Source of the DNA: Marivita sp046591575
GTDB taxonomy: Bacteria; Pseudomonadota; Alphaproteobacteria; Rhodobacterales; Rhodobacteraceae
Direction: 5' to 3'
Length of the DNA stretch: 64,000 nucleotides
NCBI RefSeq assembly: GCF_046591575.1
Contig: NZ_JBIQWA010000007.1
Coordinates: 84,131 to 148,130 of the forward strand
In this document: positions 28,140 through 36,047 of the stretch, piece by piece
How positions within the stretch are numbered: the stretch's first letter is position 1
How the letters are laid out: each line of letters opens with the position of its first letter
The notes under the pieces: generated by a model
What the model was told of the DNA's origin: nothing
Databases searched by the model: none
The model's input: only the letters and a program-made list of their open reading frames with translations
Translations under genes and position numbers: made by a program

Positions 28140-28274
28140 ATGGCTGAACACAAGCACGGCACAATGGACACCACCGAACAGGAAAAAACCTTTGACGGGT
28201 TCATCCGTTGGTCGGTGCGGGTTGCGGCGATCTCCATCGGCATTTTGATCTTCCTTGCCATCTTTAATTCGTGA
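28140..28274 (+). CDS. aa3-type cytochrome c oxidase subunit IV
   Basis: A 44-residue protein, too short for normal gene-calling. It begins MAEHKHGTMDTTEQ and ends with one membrane helix (VRVAAISIGILIFLAIFNS). The HKHG-x-MD motif, the T-F-x-G-F-I segment and the final N-S match the Paracoccus CoxIV subunit, which packs beside subunit I in the aa3 oxidase. RBS AGAGGA lies upstream of ATG 28140. No other oxidase genes are in the window; this small gene is often apart from the main cox operon. A lipoprotein gene follows 19 bp later. Confidence 0.9.
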   Translation: MAEHKHGTMDTTEQEKTFDGFIRWSVRVAAISIGILIFLAIFNS

Positions 28275-28293
28275 CGTCAGGCAAGCGATCGAC

Positions 28294-28923
28294 ATGACAT
28301 TCTGCGCGCGCGTGATTGCCAGCCTGGCGCTGCTGGTTCTGGCAGGCTGCGGAGGTGGCGGGCTGACCGATCAACGCCCTGATGCATCCCTTGAGGTGAT
28401 CAGCAGTGCGTCGTACCGGCATCCGGGGCCACCTGCGCTGACGCTTTACACGATGATCAACAACCGGTCCGGCGCGGGGGCGCATACCAGTCTGATGATC
28501 AATGCATCCCAGCGTGTGATCTTCGATCCTGCCGGAACGGTTCGGTTGCGTGCGGTGCCGGAGCGCAATGATGTCCTGTACGGTGTCACGCCCGGTGTTG
28601 CGGATTTTTACGCCCGGGCCCATGCCCGAGAGACGTATCATGTGGTGATGCAGCGAATCGAGGTGTCGCCAGACGTGGCCGAACGCGCGCTGCGCCTGGC
28701 GACGGTTTCCGGACCGGTGGCGTCGGCGCAATGCGCGCTGAGCACGGCTGGGCTTTTGCGCCAACTGCCGGGGTTTCAGAACGTCGGATCGACCTGGTTT
28801 CCCAAACGTCTGATGGCGGATTTCGGTGAATTGCCGGGCGTTCAGACATCACGCCTGTTCGAAAACGACAGTGACGACAAAGCGGTTGCCATCGCGCAGT
28901 TCGAACAGGCCGTCCTGCAGTAA
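28294..28923 (+). CDS. Putative lipoprotein, unknown function
   Basis: ATG 28294 gives a lipoprotein signal: MTFCARVIASLALLVLAGC with lipobox LAGC, so the mature protein should be membrane-anchored by the lipidated Cys near residue 19. The mature domain (~190 residues) shows PALTLYTMINNRSGAGAHTSLMIN and an extended beta-rich stretch, plus WFPKRLMADFGELPG near the C-terminus. The GAHTSLMIN motif looks like part of an NlpC/P60-like or DUF4105-like fold, but I could not confirm any. It is close to the coxIV gene, and the stop faces azlD convergently. Confidence 0.75.
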   Translation: MTFCARVIASLALLVLAGCGGGGLTDQRPDASLEVISSASYRHPGPPALTLYTMINNRSGAGAHTSLMINASQRVIFDPAGTVRLRAVPERNDVLYGVTPGVADFYARAHARETYHVVMQRIEVSPDVAERALRLATVSGPVASAQCALSTAGLLRQLPGFQNVGSTWFPKRLMADFGELPGVQTSRLFENDSDDKAVAIAQFEQAVLQ

Positions 28924-28928
28924 GCGCG

Positions 28929-29252
28929 CTACAGGATCGCGCTGAGCGTGATCAGCACAGCCGCCCCGACACCCATTGCCGCGAACACGTTTTTCGTCAG
29001 ATACCCGACGACAAATGTCGCGATTGCGGCGGCAAGACGGGTTGGGTCGGTCTGCCCATCAGTGGCATTCGGCCACACCACCAGCGGTGCCACCAGCGCA
29101 GGCAAGATGGCAACGGCGGTGTATCGCAAGTGGCGCATCATCCATTCCGGCAGGGCGCGGTTTCCGACCAGACCAAGGAATGCAAAGCGCAGGCCAAAAC
29201 TGCCAATGCCCAGGGCAATAATGACGATCCAAAGCTCTTGGGTGTCGGTCAT
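28929..29252 (-). CDS. azlD: AzlD-family branched-chain amino acid export subunit
   Basis: 107 residues with about four hydrophobic segments (LWIVIIALGIGSFGLRFAFL, YTAVAILPALVAPLVVW, AAAIATFVVGYLTK, VGAAVLITLSAIL). This is the small partner of AzlC in bacterial exporters of branched-chain and related amino acids. Its ATG overlaps the azlC stop by 4 bp. Function is inferred from the pair. Confidence 0.9.
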   Translation of the reverse strand: MTDTQELWIVIIALGIGSFGLRFAFLGLVGNRALPEWMMRHLRYTAVAILPALVAPLVVWPNATDGQTDPTRLAAAIATFVVGYLTKNVFAAMGVGAAVLITLSAIL

Positions 29253-29956
29253 AGTTTCAGCCCCAATCTGACTTCGGTCTGCGCCCCGGCAATCATGCCC
29301 CCGATGCCCGCAATGATCAGGCCAAGATTGTAGGGCACCCAGGCAAAGCCCAAGGCAAGGATGGTTGCCGCAAGCGCCGCTGCCCGATGCGCCGGTGTGC
29401 GCAAAAGCGGGCCAATCATCGCGATGAAGGCGATTGGCAGCGCGAAATCAAGCCCGAGGCTGGGTGGGATGCTTTCCCCCAGAACCGCGCCAAGCAGCGT
29501 TACAATGTACCAAGGTGGGCAGATCGGTGTCATGACCCCCAGAAAATAGGCGAATTTTTCATGGATCGTTTGTTCGGGGGTCTTTTCATAGTGAATCATC
29601 GAAGCCGCATAGGTTTGATCAACCAGAAAATACGCCACGATGCCGCGTTTCCACAGAGGCAATGCGCCAAGATGCGGCGTGATCGAGGCCGAATACATCG
29701 CCATCCGCATATTCACCGCCAGGGCCGATGCGATCACAACCAGTGTCGGTGCGTTTTCGGTCAAAAGCTGGAGCGCCGTGAACTGTGCAGCCCCGGCGAT
29801 CACCACAACCGAAAAGGCAAGCGTTTCATAAATGGACAATCCGGCTTCGGTGCCCAACACCCCAAACAGCATCCCAAACGGACCGACCACAAACAGAAAT
29901 GGCAGCCCGTCCCGAAGGCCGCGCCAGTAGCTTGACATTATGTGATCGCCCGCCAT
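29249..29956 (-). CDS. azlC: AzlC-family branched-chain amino acid exporter
   Basis: 235 residues with about seven or eight hydrophobic segments. Family motifs: GLRDGLPFLFVVGPFGMLFGVLG, VVIAGAAQFTALQLL (AzlC core), VNMRMAMYSASITPHL and the C-terminal YNLGLIIAGIGGMIAGA. Start ATG 29956 follows GGGAGACAGTG; an ATG six codons later (29938) is the usual alternative. It is transcribed before azlD with a 4-bp overlap, so both form the exporter. It is divergent from fdhD. Confidence 0.92.
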   Translation of the reverse strand: MAGDHIMSSYWRGLRDGLPFLFVVGPFGMLFGVLGTEAGLSIYETLAFSVVVIAGAAQFTALQLLTENAPTLVVIASALAVNMRMAMYSASITPHLGALPLWKRGIVAYFLVDQTYAASMIHYEKTPEQTIHEKFAYFLGVMTPICPPWYIVTLLGAVLGESIPPSLGLDFALPIAFIAMIGPLLRTPAHRAAALAATILALGFAWVPYNLGLIIAGIGGMIAGAQTEVRLGLKL

Positions 29957-30017
29957 CACTGTCTCCCGAGAACTGCGTCCGGGCGGACGTATCTCTTGAC
30001 GCAAGGAGTTGCAATCT

Positions 30018-30896
30018 ATGCCGGAAGATGGCGGTCACGACTACCTCATTGCGCCCGATCCACGGGCCGCACGGCTTACCCGGCGGGTGACGGGAACGGA
30101 CCATACGGGGGCCGAAACCGAAATCAGTGTTGTCGAGGAACGCCCTTTGACGATTTTTCTGAACAGCCAGGAAATCGTGACGGCGATGACGATCGGGGAC
30201 TATCCCGAATATCTGGCGGTCGGGTTTCTGCGCAATCAGGGCATGTTGCTGGATGATGATGTGATCACCGGGGTCGAATATGACGACGATCTTGAGGTGG
30301 TTGTCGTGCGCACCGAGCGGCAGACGGTGTACGAGGAAAAGGTCAAGAAAAAGACCCGGACCAGCGGCTGTGCGGTGGGCACGGTGTTCGGTGATATGAT
30401 GGAGGGGCTGGATCAGGTGGTTTTGCCACAGCTGGAGGTGAAAACATCCGCGCTTTATGCACTGGCCCACAAGATCAACACCACGCCGTCGCTGTATCTG
30501 GAGGCCGGGGCCATTCACGGAACAGTGCTGTGCCAGGGTGACCAACCGCTTGTTTATATGGAAGATGTTGGGCGTCACAATGCCGTTGATAAAATCGCGG
30601 GCTGGATGTTTCTCGAAGGAGTGGGGGTGTCGGACAAGATGCTGTACACAACCGGTCGATTGACATCCGAGATGGTCATCAAGACTGCGCTGATGGGTAT
30701 TCCTGTTCTGGCGTCGCGGTCCGGGTTCACCGCATGGGGGGTCGAGATTGCCCGTCAGGTCGGACTGACCTGTATCGGGCGGATGCGCGGAAAGCGGTTT
30801 GTGTGCCTGTCCGGCGAAGACCGTCTGCTGCGCGACATTGACCCCGATGCAATTCCCGAAGAGTCCAAGAAACATCGCAGGAAAAGCGCCGAATGA
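30018..30896 (+). CDS. fdhD: Sulfurtransferase FdhD for formate dehydrogenase
   Basis: Carries sulfur from IscS to the bis-MGD cofactor of formate dehydrogenase in the cytosol. Motifs: EERPLTIFLN, DYPEYLAVGFL, the sulfur-transfer segment RTSGCAVGTVFG with a Cys (E. coli FdhD uses a CxxC), MEDVGRHNAVDKIAGW and ILASRSGFTAWGVEIAR-like block near the end. ATG 30018 has AAGGAG at 30003; a TTG at 30009 lies too close to that RBS. 292 residues. It heads fdhD-mobA-mobB-moeA, a cofactor-assembly operon. Confidence 0.95.
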   Translation: MPEDGGHDYLIAPDPRAARLTRRVTGTDHTGAETEISVVEERPLTIFLNSQEIVTAMTIGDYPEYLAVGFLRNQGMLLDDDVITGVEYDDDLEVVVVRTERQTVYEEKVKKKTRTSGCAVGTVFGDMMEGLDQVVLPQLEVKTSALYALAHKINTTPSLYLEAGAIHGTVLCQGDQPLVYMEDVGRHNAVDKIAGWMFLEGVGVSDKMLYTTGRLTSEMVIKTALMGIPVLASRSGFTAWGVEIARQVGLTCIGRMRGKRFVCLSGEDRLLRDIDPDAIPEESKKHRRKSAE

Positions 30897-30921
30897 CCGA
30901 CGCATGGATCGGAGTGCTATG

Positions 30922-31554
30922 ATGTCCAAACCTCTGGGCGTGATTTTGGCAGGGGGTCAGGCCACGCGTATGGGTGGCGGTGACAAGGGGCTTTTGACCC
31001 TTGGCGGAGAAACCCTGCTATCGCGGGTTCAAGCCCGTCTGGCCGCACAAGTTGACGGCATTGCGTTGAACGCCAATGGTGATCCAGCGCGGTTTGCCGC
31101 CTTTGGTTTGCCGGTTCTGCCAGACAGCATTGACGGGTTTCCCGGCCCTCTGGCGGGTGTGCTTGCCGGGCTGGATTGGGCCGCAGAACAGGGGGCTGAC
31201 ACGATTGTCACGGTTGCGGCCGATACGCCGTTTTTCCCCACGGATCTGGTGGAACAACTGACCAACGCTGCCACCGGCATGACGCATCCCTTGGTGCTTG
31301 CCGCGACGCCGCGAGGGGCCGAGAAAACCAAATCCATGAGCAAATCGGGCCTGATCCGCCATCCGACCTTTGGATTGTGGCCTGTGGCTCTGCGCGATGA
31401 TCTGCGGGCCGCTTTGCAAGACGGGATCAGCAAGGTTGTCATCTGGACGGAACAACATGACGGGCGCGAAGCCGTGTTTTCAACAGAGACGGGAGATCCG
31501 TTCTTTAACGTGAACACCCCCGAAGATCTTGCGACGGCAAAGGCGATGATATGA
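30922..31554 (+). CDS. mobA: Molybdenum cofactor guanylyltransferase
   Basis: Adds GMP to molybdopterin to make MGD in the cytosol. The nucleotide-binding motif LAGGQATRMGGGDKGLL and the block LPDSIDGFPGPLAGVLAGLDWA with AADTPFFPTDLV are characteristic. I chose ATG 30922, seven bases after GGAG; ATG 30919 is directly before it and equally legal. 210 residues. Translationally coupled to mobB by a 4-bp overlap. Confidence 0.95.
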   Translation: MSKPLGVILAGGQATRMGGGDKGLLTLGGETLLSRVQARLAAQVDGIALNANGDPARFAAFGLPVLPDSIDGFPGPLAGVLAGLDWAAEQGADTIVTVAADTPFFPTDLVEQLTNAATGMTHPLVLAATPRGAEKTKSMSKSGLIRHPTFGLWPVALRDDLRAALQDGISKVVIWTEQHDGREAVFSTETGDPFFNVNTPEDLATAKAMI

Positions 31555-32042
31555 AGATTTACGGTGTCACCGGTTGGAAAAATGCGGGAAAAACCGGATT
31601 GATGGAACGGCTTGTCACCGAAATCACTGGCCGTGGCATTTCGGTGTCGACGGTCAAACACGCGCATCACACGTTTGATGTGGATCACCCCGGCAAAGAC
31701 AGCCACCGCCACCGCGTGGCCGGCGCGACCGAGGTTCTGCTGGCATCGCGCAATCGCTTTGCCCTGATGCACGAATTGCGAGACGCCGAGGAACCGCCCT
31801 TGCACGTCTTGTTGGGCAAGCTCTCTCCGGTCGATTTGGTGCTGGTCGAGGGCTATAAACGCGACCGCCACCCCAAGATCGAAGCCTATCGCGCCGTGAC
31901 CGGGCATGACCTGATCGCGCCAGGGGACAAGACAATCCGTGCCCTGGCAAGCGATACGCCGCTAGAGCTTGATCGTCCGGTGTTTGATCTGAATGACAGC
32001 CCGGCAATCGCCGATTTCATTTTGACCGAGGTTGGGCTTTGA
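31551..32042 (+). CDS. mobB: Molybdopterin-guanine dinucleotide biosynthesis protein B
   Basis: GTP-binding helper of MobA. P-loop at the very start: GVTGWKNAGKTGLMERL, then VSTVKHAHHTFDVDHPGKDSHRHR and LVEGYKRDRHPKIEAYR, all typical for MobB. 163 residues. It overlaps mobA upstream by 4 bp and the moeA-like fusion downstream by 4 bp (TTGA), so the whole set reads as one operon. Confidence 0.95.
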   Translation: MKIYGVTGWKNAGKTGLMERLVTEITGRGISVSTVKHAHHTFDVDHPGKDSHRHRVAGATEVLLASRNRFALMHELRDAEEPPLHVLLGKLSPVDLVLVEGYKRDRHPKIEAYRAVTGHDLIAPGDKTIRALASDTPLELDRPVFDLNDSPAIADFILTEVGL

Positions 32043-34174
32043 ACGGATTCGACACCTTTGTTGTTGTGGATTGGTCGGCTGGGAAACGCGCGCCGAAGAC
32101 GCCGTCGAAAGACGCGATCTGGATCGGATGCGTACAAGATGGATCTGAACGCGACCCGGTGTATTGCCGAACGCGGCACGAGGCCGAAGCCTGGTTAATG
32201 GCGTTTCTTGAGACCGAAGAAACAGCAGGACGTCGCGTATTGATTGGGTTCGATTTCCCGTTCGGCTATCCGCAGGGCTTTGCCCGAACTGTTACAGGGT
32301 CTGATGACCCTCTGGTGTTTTGGGATTGGCTGGCGGGGCGGATCACGGATGATGAGACCGGCGCAAACAACCGCTTCGAAGTCGCAGAAGAGCTGAACCG
32401 CCTTTTTGATGGCCCGGGTCCGTTTTGGGGCAAGCCCAACAAAGACCGCTGGCCCGATATCCCGTATCGCAAGGCCGGGATTTGCTATGACGCGCTGTCT
32501 GAATGGCGGGCCTGCGATACCATGGCCAAGGCGTCGTCTTCCTGTTTTCAACTGTTTTTTAATCCAACTGTGGGAAGCCAGTCATTGATGGGGCTGCCCA
32601 TGTTGTCACGTCTGCGGCGTGGTGCGGGACGCAAGGTTTGGCCCTTTGAAGATGGATCTGACGCGCAGGTTCTTTTGGTCGAACTGTGGCCCGGTTTGAT
32701 CGAAGAGGCGGTGAAAGAGGTTCTGGATGATCCCATCCGGGATCGTGTGCAGGTGCGTTTGCTGTCACGTGCGTTGGCGGCGTTGCCAGCGGATCGCTTG
32801 GCAGCACTGTTGGCGGATGTTGGCGCAACATCGGCAGAGGAGGCCTGGATCTTGGGCGCGGGTCATAAGGCAGAATTGGTCGCGGCCGCGCGGACCGGTG
32901 TGACCTTGACCCCGCCGCCATTGCGAAACGATTGTTTCGCCTTGCCCGCAGGTGTTGATTGGACACCGGTCGATGATGCGCTGTCGCTGCTTCGCGACCG
33001 GATGACACCAGTTGTCGGGATTGAAACCGTGCCGTTGATGCAGGCAACCGGACGGGTTCTTGCGCAGGATCTGACCGCGCTTCGGTCAAACCCGCCGCAT
33101 CCGAACACGGCGGTGGATGGTTATGGCTTTGCGGGTGCCGATATTGGCGAGGGACCACAGGTTTTGCCTTTGGTTGACGGGCGATCCGCGGCTGGCGCTC
33201 CGTTTGTCGGGCAGGTGACCAAAGGGCATGCCATTCGCATGCTGACCGGGGCCGATCTGCCCGATGGCGTGGATACTGTGGTGCTGGACGAAGATGTGCG
33301 TGTTGGACAGGGCCATGTGGCGTTTCGCGGGCCATTGAAACACGGCGCGAACACACGCAAGGCCGGAGAGGATGTGGCCAAGGGGGCCATCGCGCTGCCC
33401 CGGGGCCGCGTTCTGACCCCGGCGGATTTGGCGCTGGCGGCGGCTGTCGGGCATGGCACGCTTTCGGTGTTCAAGCGCTTGCGCGTGGCTGTTTTGTCAA
33501 CCGGGGACGAAGTTGTTGAGCCGGGGTCTGCTGCTCAACGCGGTCAGATCTATGATGCCAATCGCCCGATGCTTCTTAGCCTGTGTGCGGGTTTCGGGTT
33601 TGACCCGGTGGATATAGGCCGCGCCCCGGATGACCGGGATGCGTTGCGCGCGATGCTGGATTCTGCGGCGGCGAAGGCGGATGTGATTCTGACGTCCGGT
33701 GGTGCGTCTGCTGGCGACGAGGATCACATGTCGGCGCTGTTGCGAGACAGCGGGGCCATGCAGGAATGGCGCATTGCGCTCAAACCCGGCAGGCCCTTGG
33801 CGCTGGGCGTTTGGAACGGGGCACCGGTTTTCGGCTTGCCGGGCAACCCGGTGGCCGCATTGGTTTGTACCTTGGTGTTTGCACGTCCCGCGATGGGCGC
33901 TTTGGCCGGGGCGGGCTGGCATGTGCCGCAGGGCTTTGATGTGCCTGCCGGGTTTGAGAAACGCAAGAAACCGGGCCGACGGGAATATCTGCGCGCGCGG
34001 ATTCACAATGGCCGGGCGGAGGTGTTCAAATCCGAAGGCTCTGGCCGTATCAGCGGGTTAAGCTGGGCAGAGGGGCTGGTCGAGCTTCCCGATGGCGCGG
34101 TTCACGTCAGGCCGGGAGATCCTGTGCGCTATGTGCCCTATGGGTCATTCGCCTTGCGCGGCACAGAGGCGTAA
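32039..34174 (+). CDS. moeA: Fusion: RNase H-like (DUF429-type) domain plus MoeA molybdopterin molybdenumtransferase
   Basis: Starts at TTG 32039, overlapping mobB. Residues ~1-305 are an extra domain: FVVVDWSAGKRAPKTPSKD, RRVLIGFDFPFGYPQGFA and ILGAGHKAELVAAARTG suggest an RNase H-like DUF429-type fold, with VDWS and FDFPFG as the acidic active-site-like strands. From about residue 310 a complete MoeA follows: NPPHPNTAVDGYGFAG, MLTGADLPDGVDTVV, VLSTGDEVVEPG, TSGGASAGDEDHM and FGLPGNPVAALV. MoeA inserts molybdenum into molybdopterin. MoeA alone is about 400 residues; this product is 711. The function of the N-terminal part is unknown. Confidence 0.85.
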   Translation: MNGFDTFVVVDWSAGKRAPKTPSKDAIWIGCVQDGSERDPVYCRTRHEAEAWLMAFLETEETAGRRVLIGFDFPFGYPQGFARTVTGSDDPLVFWDWLAGRITDDETGANNRFEVAEELNRLFDGPGPFWGKPNKDRWPDIPYRKAGICYDALSEWRACDTMAKASSSCFQLFFNPTVGSQSLMGLPMLSRLRRGAGRKVWPFEDGSDAQVLLVELWPGLIEEAVKEVLDDPIRDRVQVRLLSRALAALPADRLAALLADVGATSAEEAWILGAGHKAELVAAARTGVTLTPPPLRNDCFALPAGVDWTPVDDALSLLRDRMTPVVGIETVPLMQATGRVLAQDLTALRSNPPHPNTAVDGYGFAGADIGEGPQVLPLVDGRSAAGAPFVGQVTKGHAIRMLTGADLPDGVDTVVLDEDVRVGQGHVAFRGPLKHGANTRKAGEDVAKGAIALPRGRVLTPADLALAAAVGHGTLSVFKRLRVAVLSTGDEVVEPGSAAQRGQIYDANRPMLLSLCAGFGFDPVDIGRAPDDRDALRAMLDSAAAKADVILTSGGASAGDEDHMSALLRDSGAMQEWRIALKPGRPLALGVWNGAPVFGLPGNPVAALVCTLVFARPAMGALAGAGWHVPQGFDVPAGFEKRKKPGRREYLRARIHNGRAEVFKSEGSGRISGLSWAEGLVELPDGAVHVRPGDPVRYVPYGSFALRGTEA

Positions 34175-34207
34175 TTCGATCCGCGTCTGGCACAGGCGCG
34201 AATGGTG

Positions 34208-35215
34208 TCAGTCAAACGTGCCGGTCACGCGCCCCAACAGCATAAATGCGCGCGCCGTGCGTGTTCCGGCCAGTTCAGAGATTTCGGCATCGCTTGCGGT
34301 TTGTTCGAAGCGGGCAAAGCCTTTGTCGAAAAGTCTAAGGAAATGGTGGGCGGCATCGCGGAAAATCGGGTCTTGTTTCATCCGGCCTGCTGCCAAAGCC
34401 AAAGACGAGCGGTCCCGCACGCCACCCAACGCCGCGATGGTGCGGCCTCGTTCGCCTTTGGCAAAGCGGCGCCACAGTTCCGGGCGCGCCATATCGGGGC
34501 GCAGATCATCCATGTAGATGCCATCCTGACTGAGCAGGGTGAGCACATCCTGTGCCGCCTGGACCAATTGCGCGGAGGGCCGATCCTTGAGAGCACGGCG
34601 CAGCGCGGCAAAGCCTTCTTGATCCTCGGCAGTTTCGGGAAAGTGCAGGGCGCGCACAAAATCTGCGTTGGACAGGGGCGGCTGCAAGGCTTCGGCCGGT
34701 GTGCCCAGGGCCAGCGCGGGTTGGTCGCCGGTTTCAGGGTCCGGCGCTGCGGCCTGCACCGCGATTTGGGCGGCCCGGGTCGACGTGAACATCGCCAGCG
34801 TTGTTTCGGCCTTTTTCTGTGCTTCTGAAATCTCTTCCAGTTTTTTTACAATCGACGGATGCGGCGGCTGATCCCGGCCACCGGCTTGATTTTGGGTGAT
34901 ATAGGCATGGCGGATTGCATCAATCGCGGTTTGCAGACGCGTGCTTTCTTCGCGCATGATCCGTGACGACCGCGCGCCCACGGCGGCGACCCAGATCATT
35001 CCGACAGGAAAGAACACAACCATCATCACCAGGAGAAACCGCAACCCATCGGCCCCGTCATCCCCAGAAAACAAAAAGAACACGACCGAAATGATCAGCC
35101 AGATCACGCTGAGCGCGGCTGCGGTCAGTTCAATTCCGCTAAGACCTGCGGACGCTTCGGAGGTGCGGCTGAGAATGACAGCGGCTCCGGAGCGGGGTTC
35201 TTGTTTCTGTTCCAT
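34208..35215 (-). CDS. Membrane protein of unknown function, 335 aa
   Basis: Unrecognised. ATG 35215 (EQKQEPRSGAAV) begins a product with two adjacent transmembrane helices: IELTAAALSVIWLIISVVFFLF (about residues 28-49) and LRFLLVMMVVFFPVGMIWVAA (about 58-78). These are followed by a charged coiled-coil-like region (EESTRLQTAIDAIRHAY, EEISEAQKKAETTLAMF) and a helical C-terminal domain (GIYMDDLRPDMARPELWRRFAKGERG). The frame upstream of 35215 does not look family-like. It follows greA on the minus strand with a 16-bp gap, a conserved-looking pairing. Role unknown. Confidence 0.75.
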   Translation of the reverse strand: MEQKQEPRSGAAVILSRTSEASAGLSGIELTAAALSVIWLIISVVFFLFSGDDGADGLRFLLVMMVVFFPVGMIWVAAVGARSSRIMREESTRLQTAIDAIRHAYITQNQAGGRDQPPHPSIVKKLEEISEAQKKAETTLAMFTSTRAAQIAVQAAAPDPETGDQPALALGTPAEALQPPLSNADFVRALHFPETAEDQEGFAALRRALKDRPSAQLVQAAQDVLTLLSQDGIYMDDLRPDMARPELWRRFAKGERGRTIAALGGVRDRSSLALAAGRMKQDPIFRDAAHHFLRLFDKGFARFEQTASDAEISELAGTRTARAFMLLGRVTGTFD

Positions 35216-35231
35216 GGCGCGGTCCAACCGA

Positions 35232-35702
35232 TCAGACGTAAGCGATTTTAAGCACTTCGTAGGATTTGTCACCGCCGGGGGTGCGGACTTCGACGCTGTC
35301 GCCCTCTTCTTTGCCGATTAAGGCGCGGGCAATGGGGGATTTGATGTTGAGCAGGCCTTTTTCAATACTGGCCTCGTGTTCACCAACGATCTGCCACGTT
35401 TTTTCTTCATCGGTGTCTTCGTCAACAAGCGTGACGGTCGCCCCGAATTTGATCGGGCCGGACAGTTTTGTGGGATCAATCACTTCGACCAGCCCCAGAA
35501 CGCCTTCCAGTTCTTTGATGCGGCCTTCGATAAAACCCTGTTTTTCGCGTGCCGAGTGATATTCCGCGTTTTCCTTGAGATCGCCAAGCTCGCGGGCTTC
35601 GGCAATTGCCCGGATCACGGCCGGGCGCTCTTCGGATTTGAGCGTTTTCAATTCACTTTCAAGCGCGGCGTGGCCCGCGCGGGTCATGGGTAGTTTTTCC
35701 AT
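35232..35702 (-). CDS. greA: Transcription elongation factor GreA
   Basis: Binds RNA polymerase and stimulates cleavage of backtracked RNA. The N-terminal coiled coil (MTRAGHAALESELKTLKSEERPAVIRAIAEARELGDLKENAEYHSAREKQ; shown split here as family blocks ALESELKTLK, DLKENAEYHSAREKQ) carries the acidic tip, and the C-terminal FKBP-like domain shows FGATVTLVDEDTDEEKTW and ISPIARALIG-like SPIARALIGKEEGD. ATG 35702 is preceded by GGGAAG; a longer start at 35744 is not supported. 156 residues, normal for GreA. Confidence 0.96.
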   Translation of the reverse strand: MEKLPMTRAGHAALESELKTLKSEERPAVIRAIAEARELGDLKENAEYHSAREKQGFIEGRIKELEGVLGLVEVIDPTKLSGPIKFGATVTLVDEDTDEEKTWQIVGEHEASIEKGLLNIKSPIARALIGKEEGDSVEVRTPGGDKSYEVLKIAYV

Positions 35703-36047
35703 GGGACGCTTCCCTTTAGGTCGTCTGGGCAGGTGCTCCGGCACGGAGTTTGCCTGCGCGGTCTAATCATGTCATTCGCGTTGGCACAAGAGTGCCCCGA
35801 CCGGTTTGCGAAACGCAAGCGATTTGCTGTCATCACGCAGGACGGTGCCGGAAGACCTGTTCACGCGGCACCCGGTTATCAAGATGTGACGCACAAGACG
35901 CGTGTCGCGCCGGGCTTGAGTGGTCTGAATATGGGCAAATCCATGAAAACGGCGGTGTAACGCGGTGTCGCAATTGACCCGATGTACCGCGCAGGCTACC
36001 TCAAATGCCAAGTTTTCGACACGTGACTTTTCAGGAAAGAGCCCGAC
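35703..36047. other. 345-bp region between greA and the ETF-QO gene
   Basis: Divergent promoter region. One frame (35769-35960, 63 residues starting MSFALAQECPDRF) is open but has no RBS and no recognisable family; I do not count it as a gene. I see no strong hairpin or repeat. Confidence 0.5.

Noticed and set aside
35769..35960. 63-residue frame MSFALAQECPDRF...
   Set aside because: No RBS, no recognisable domain, and located in a divergent promoter region.
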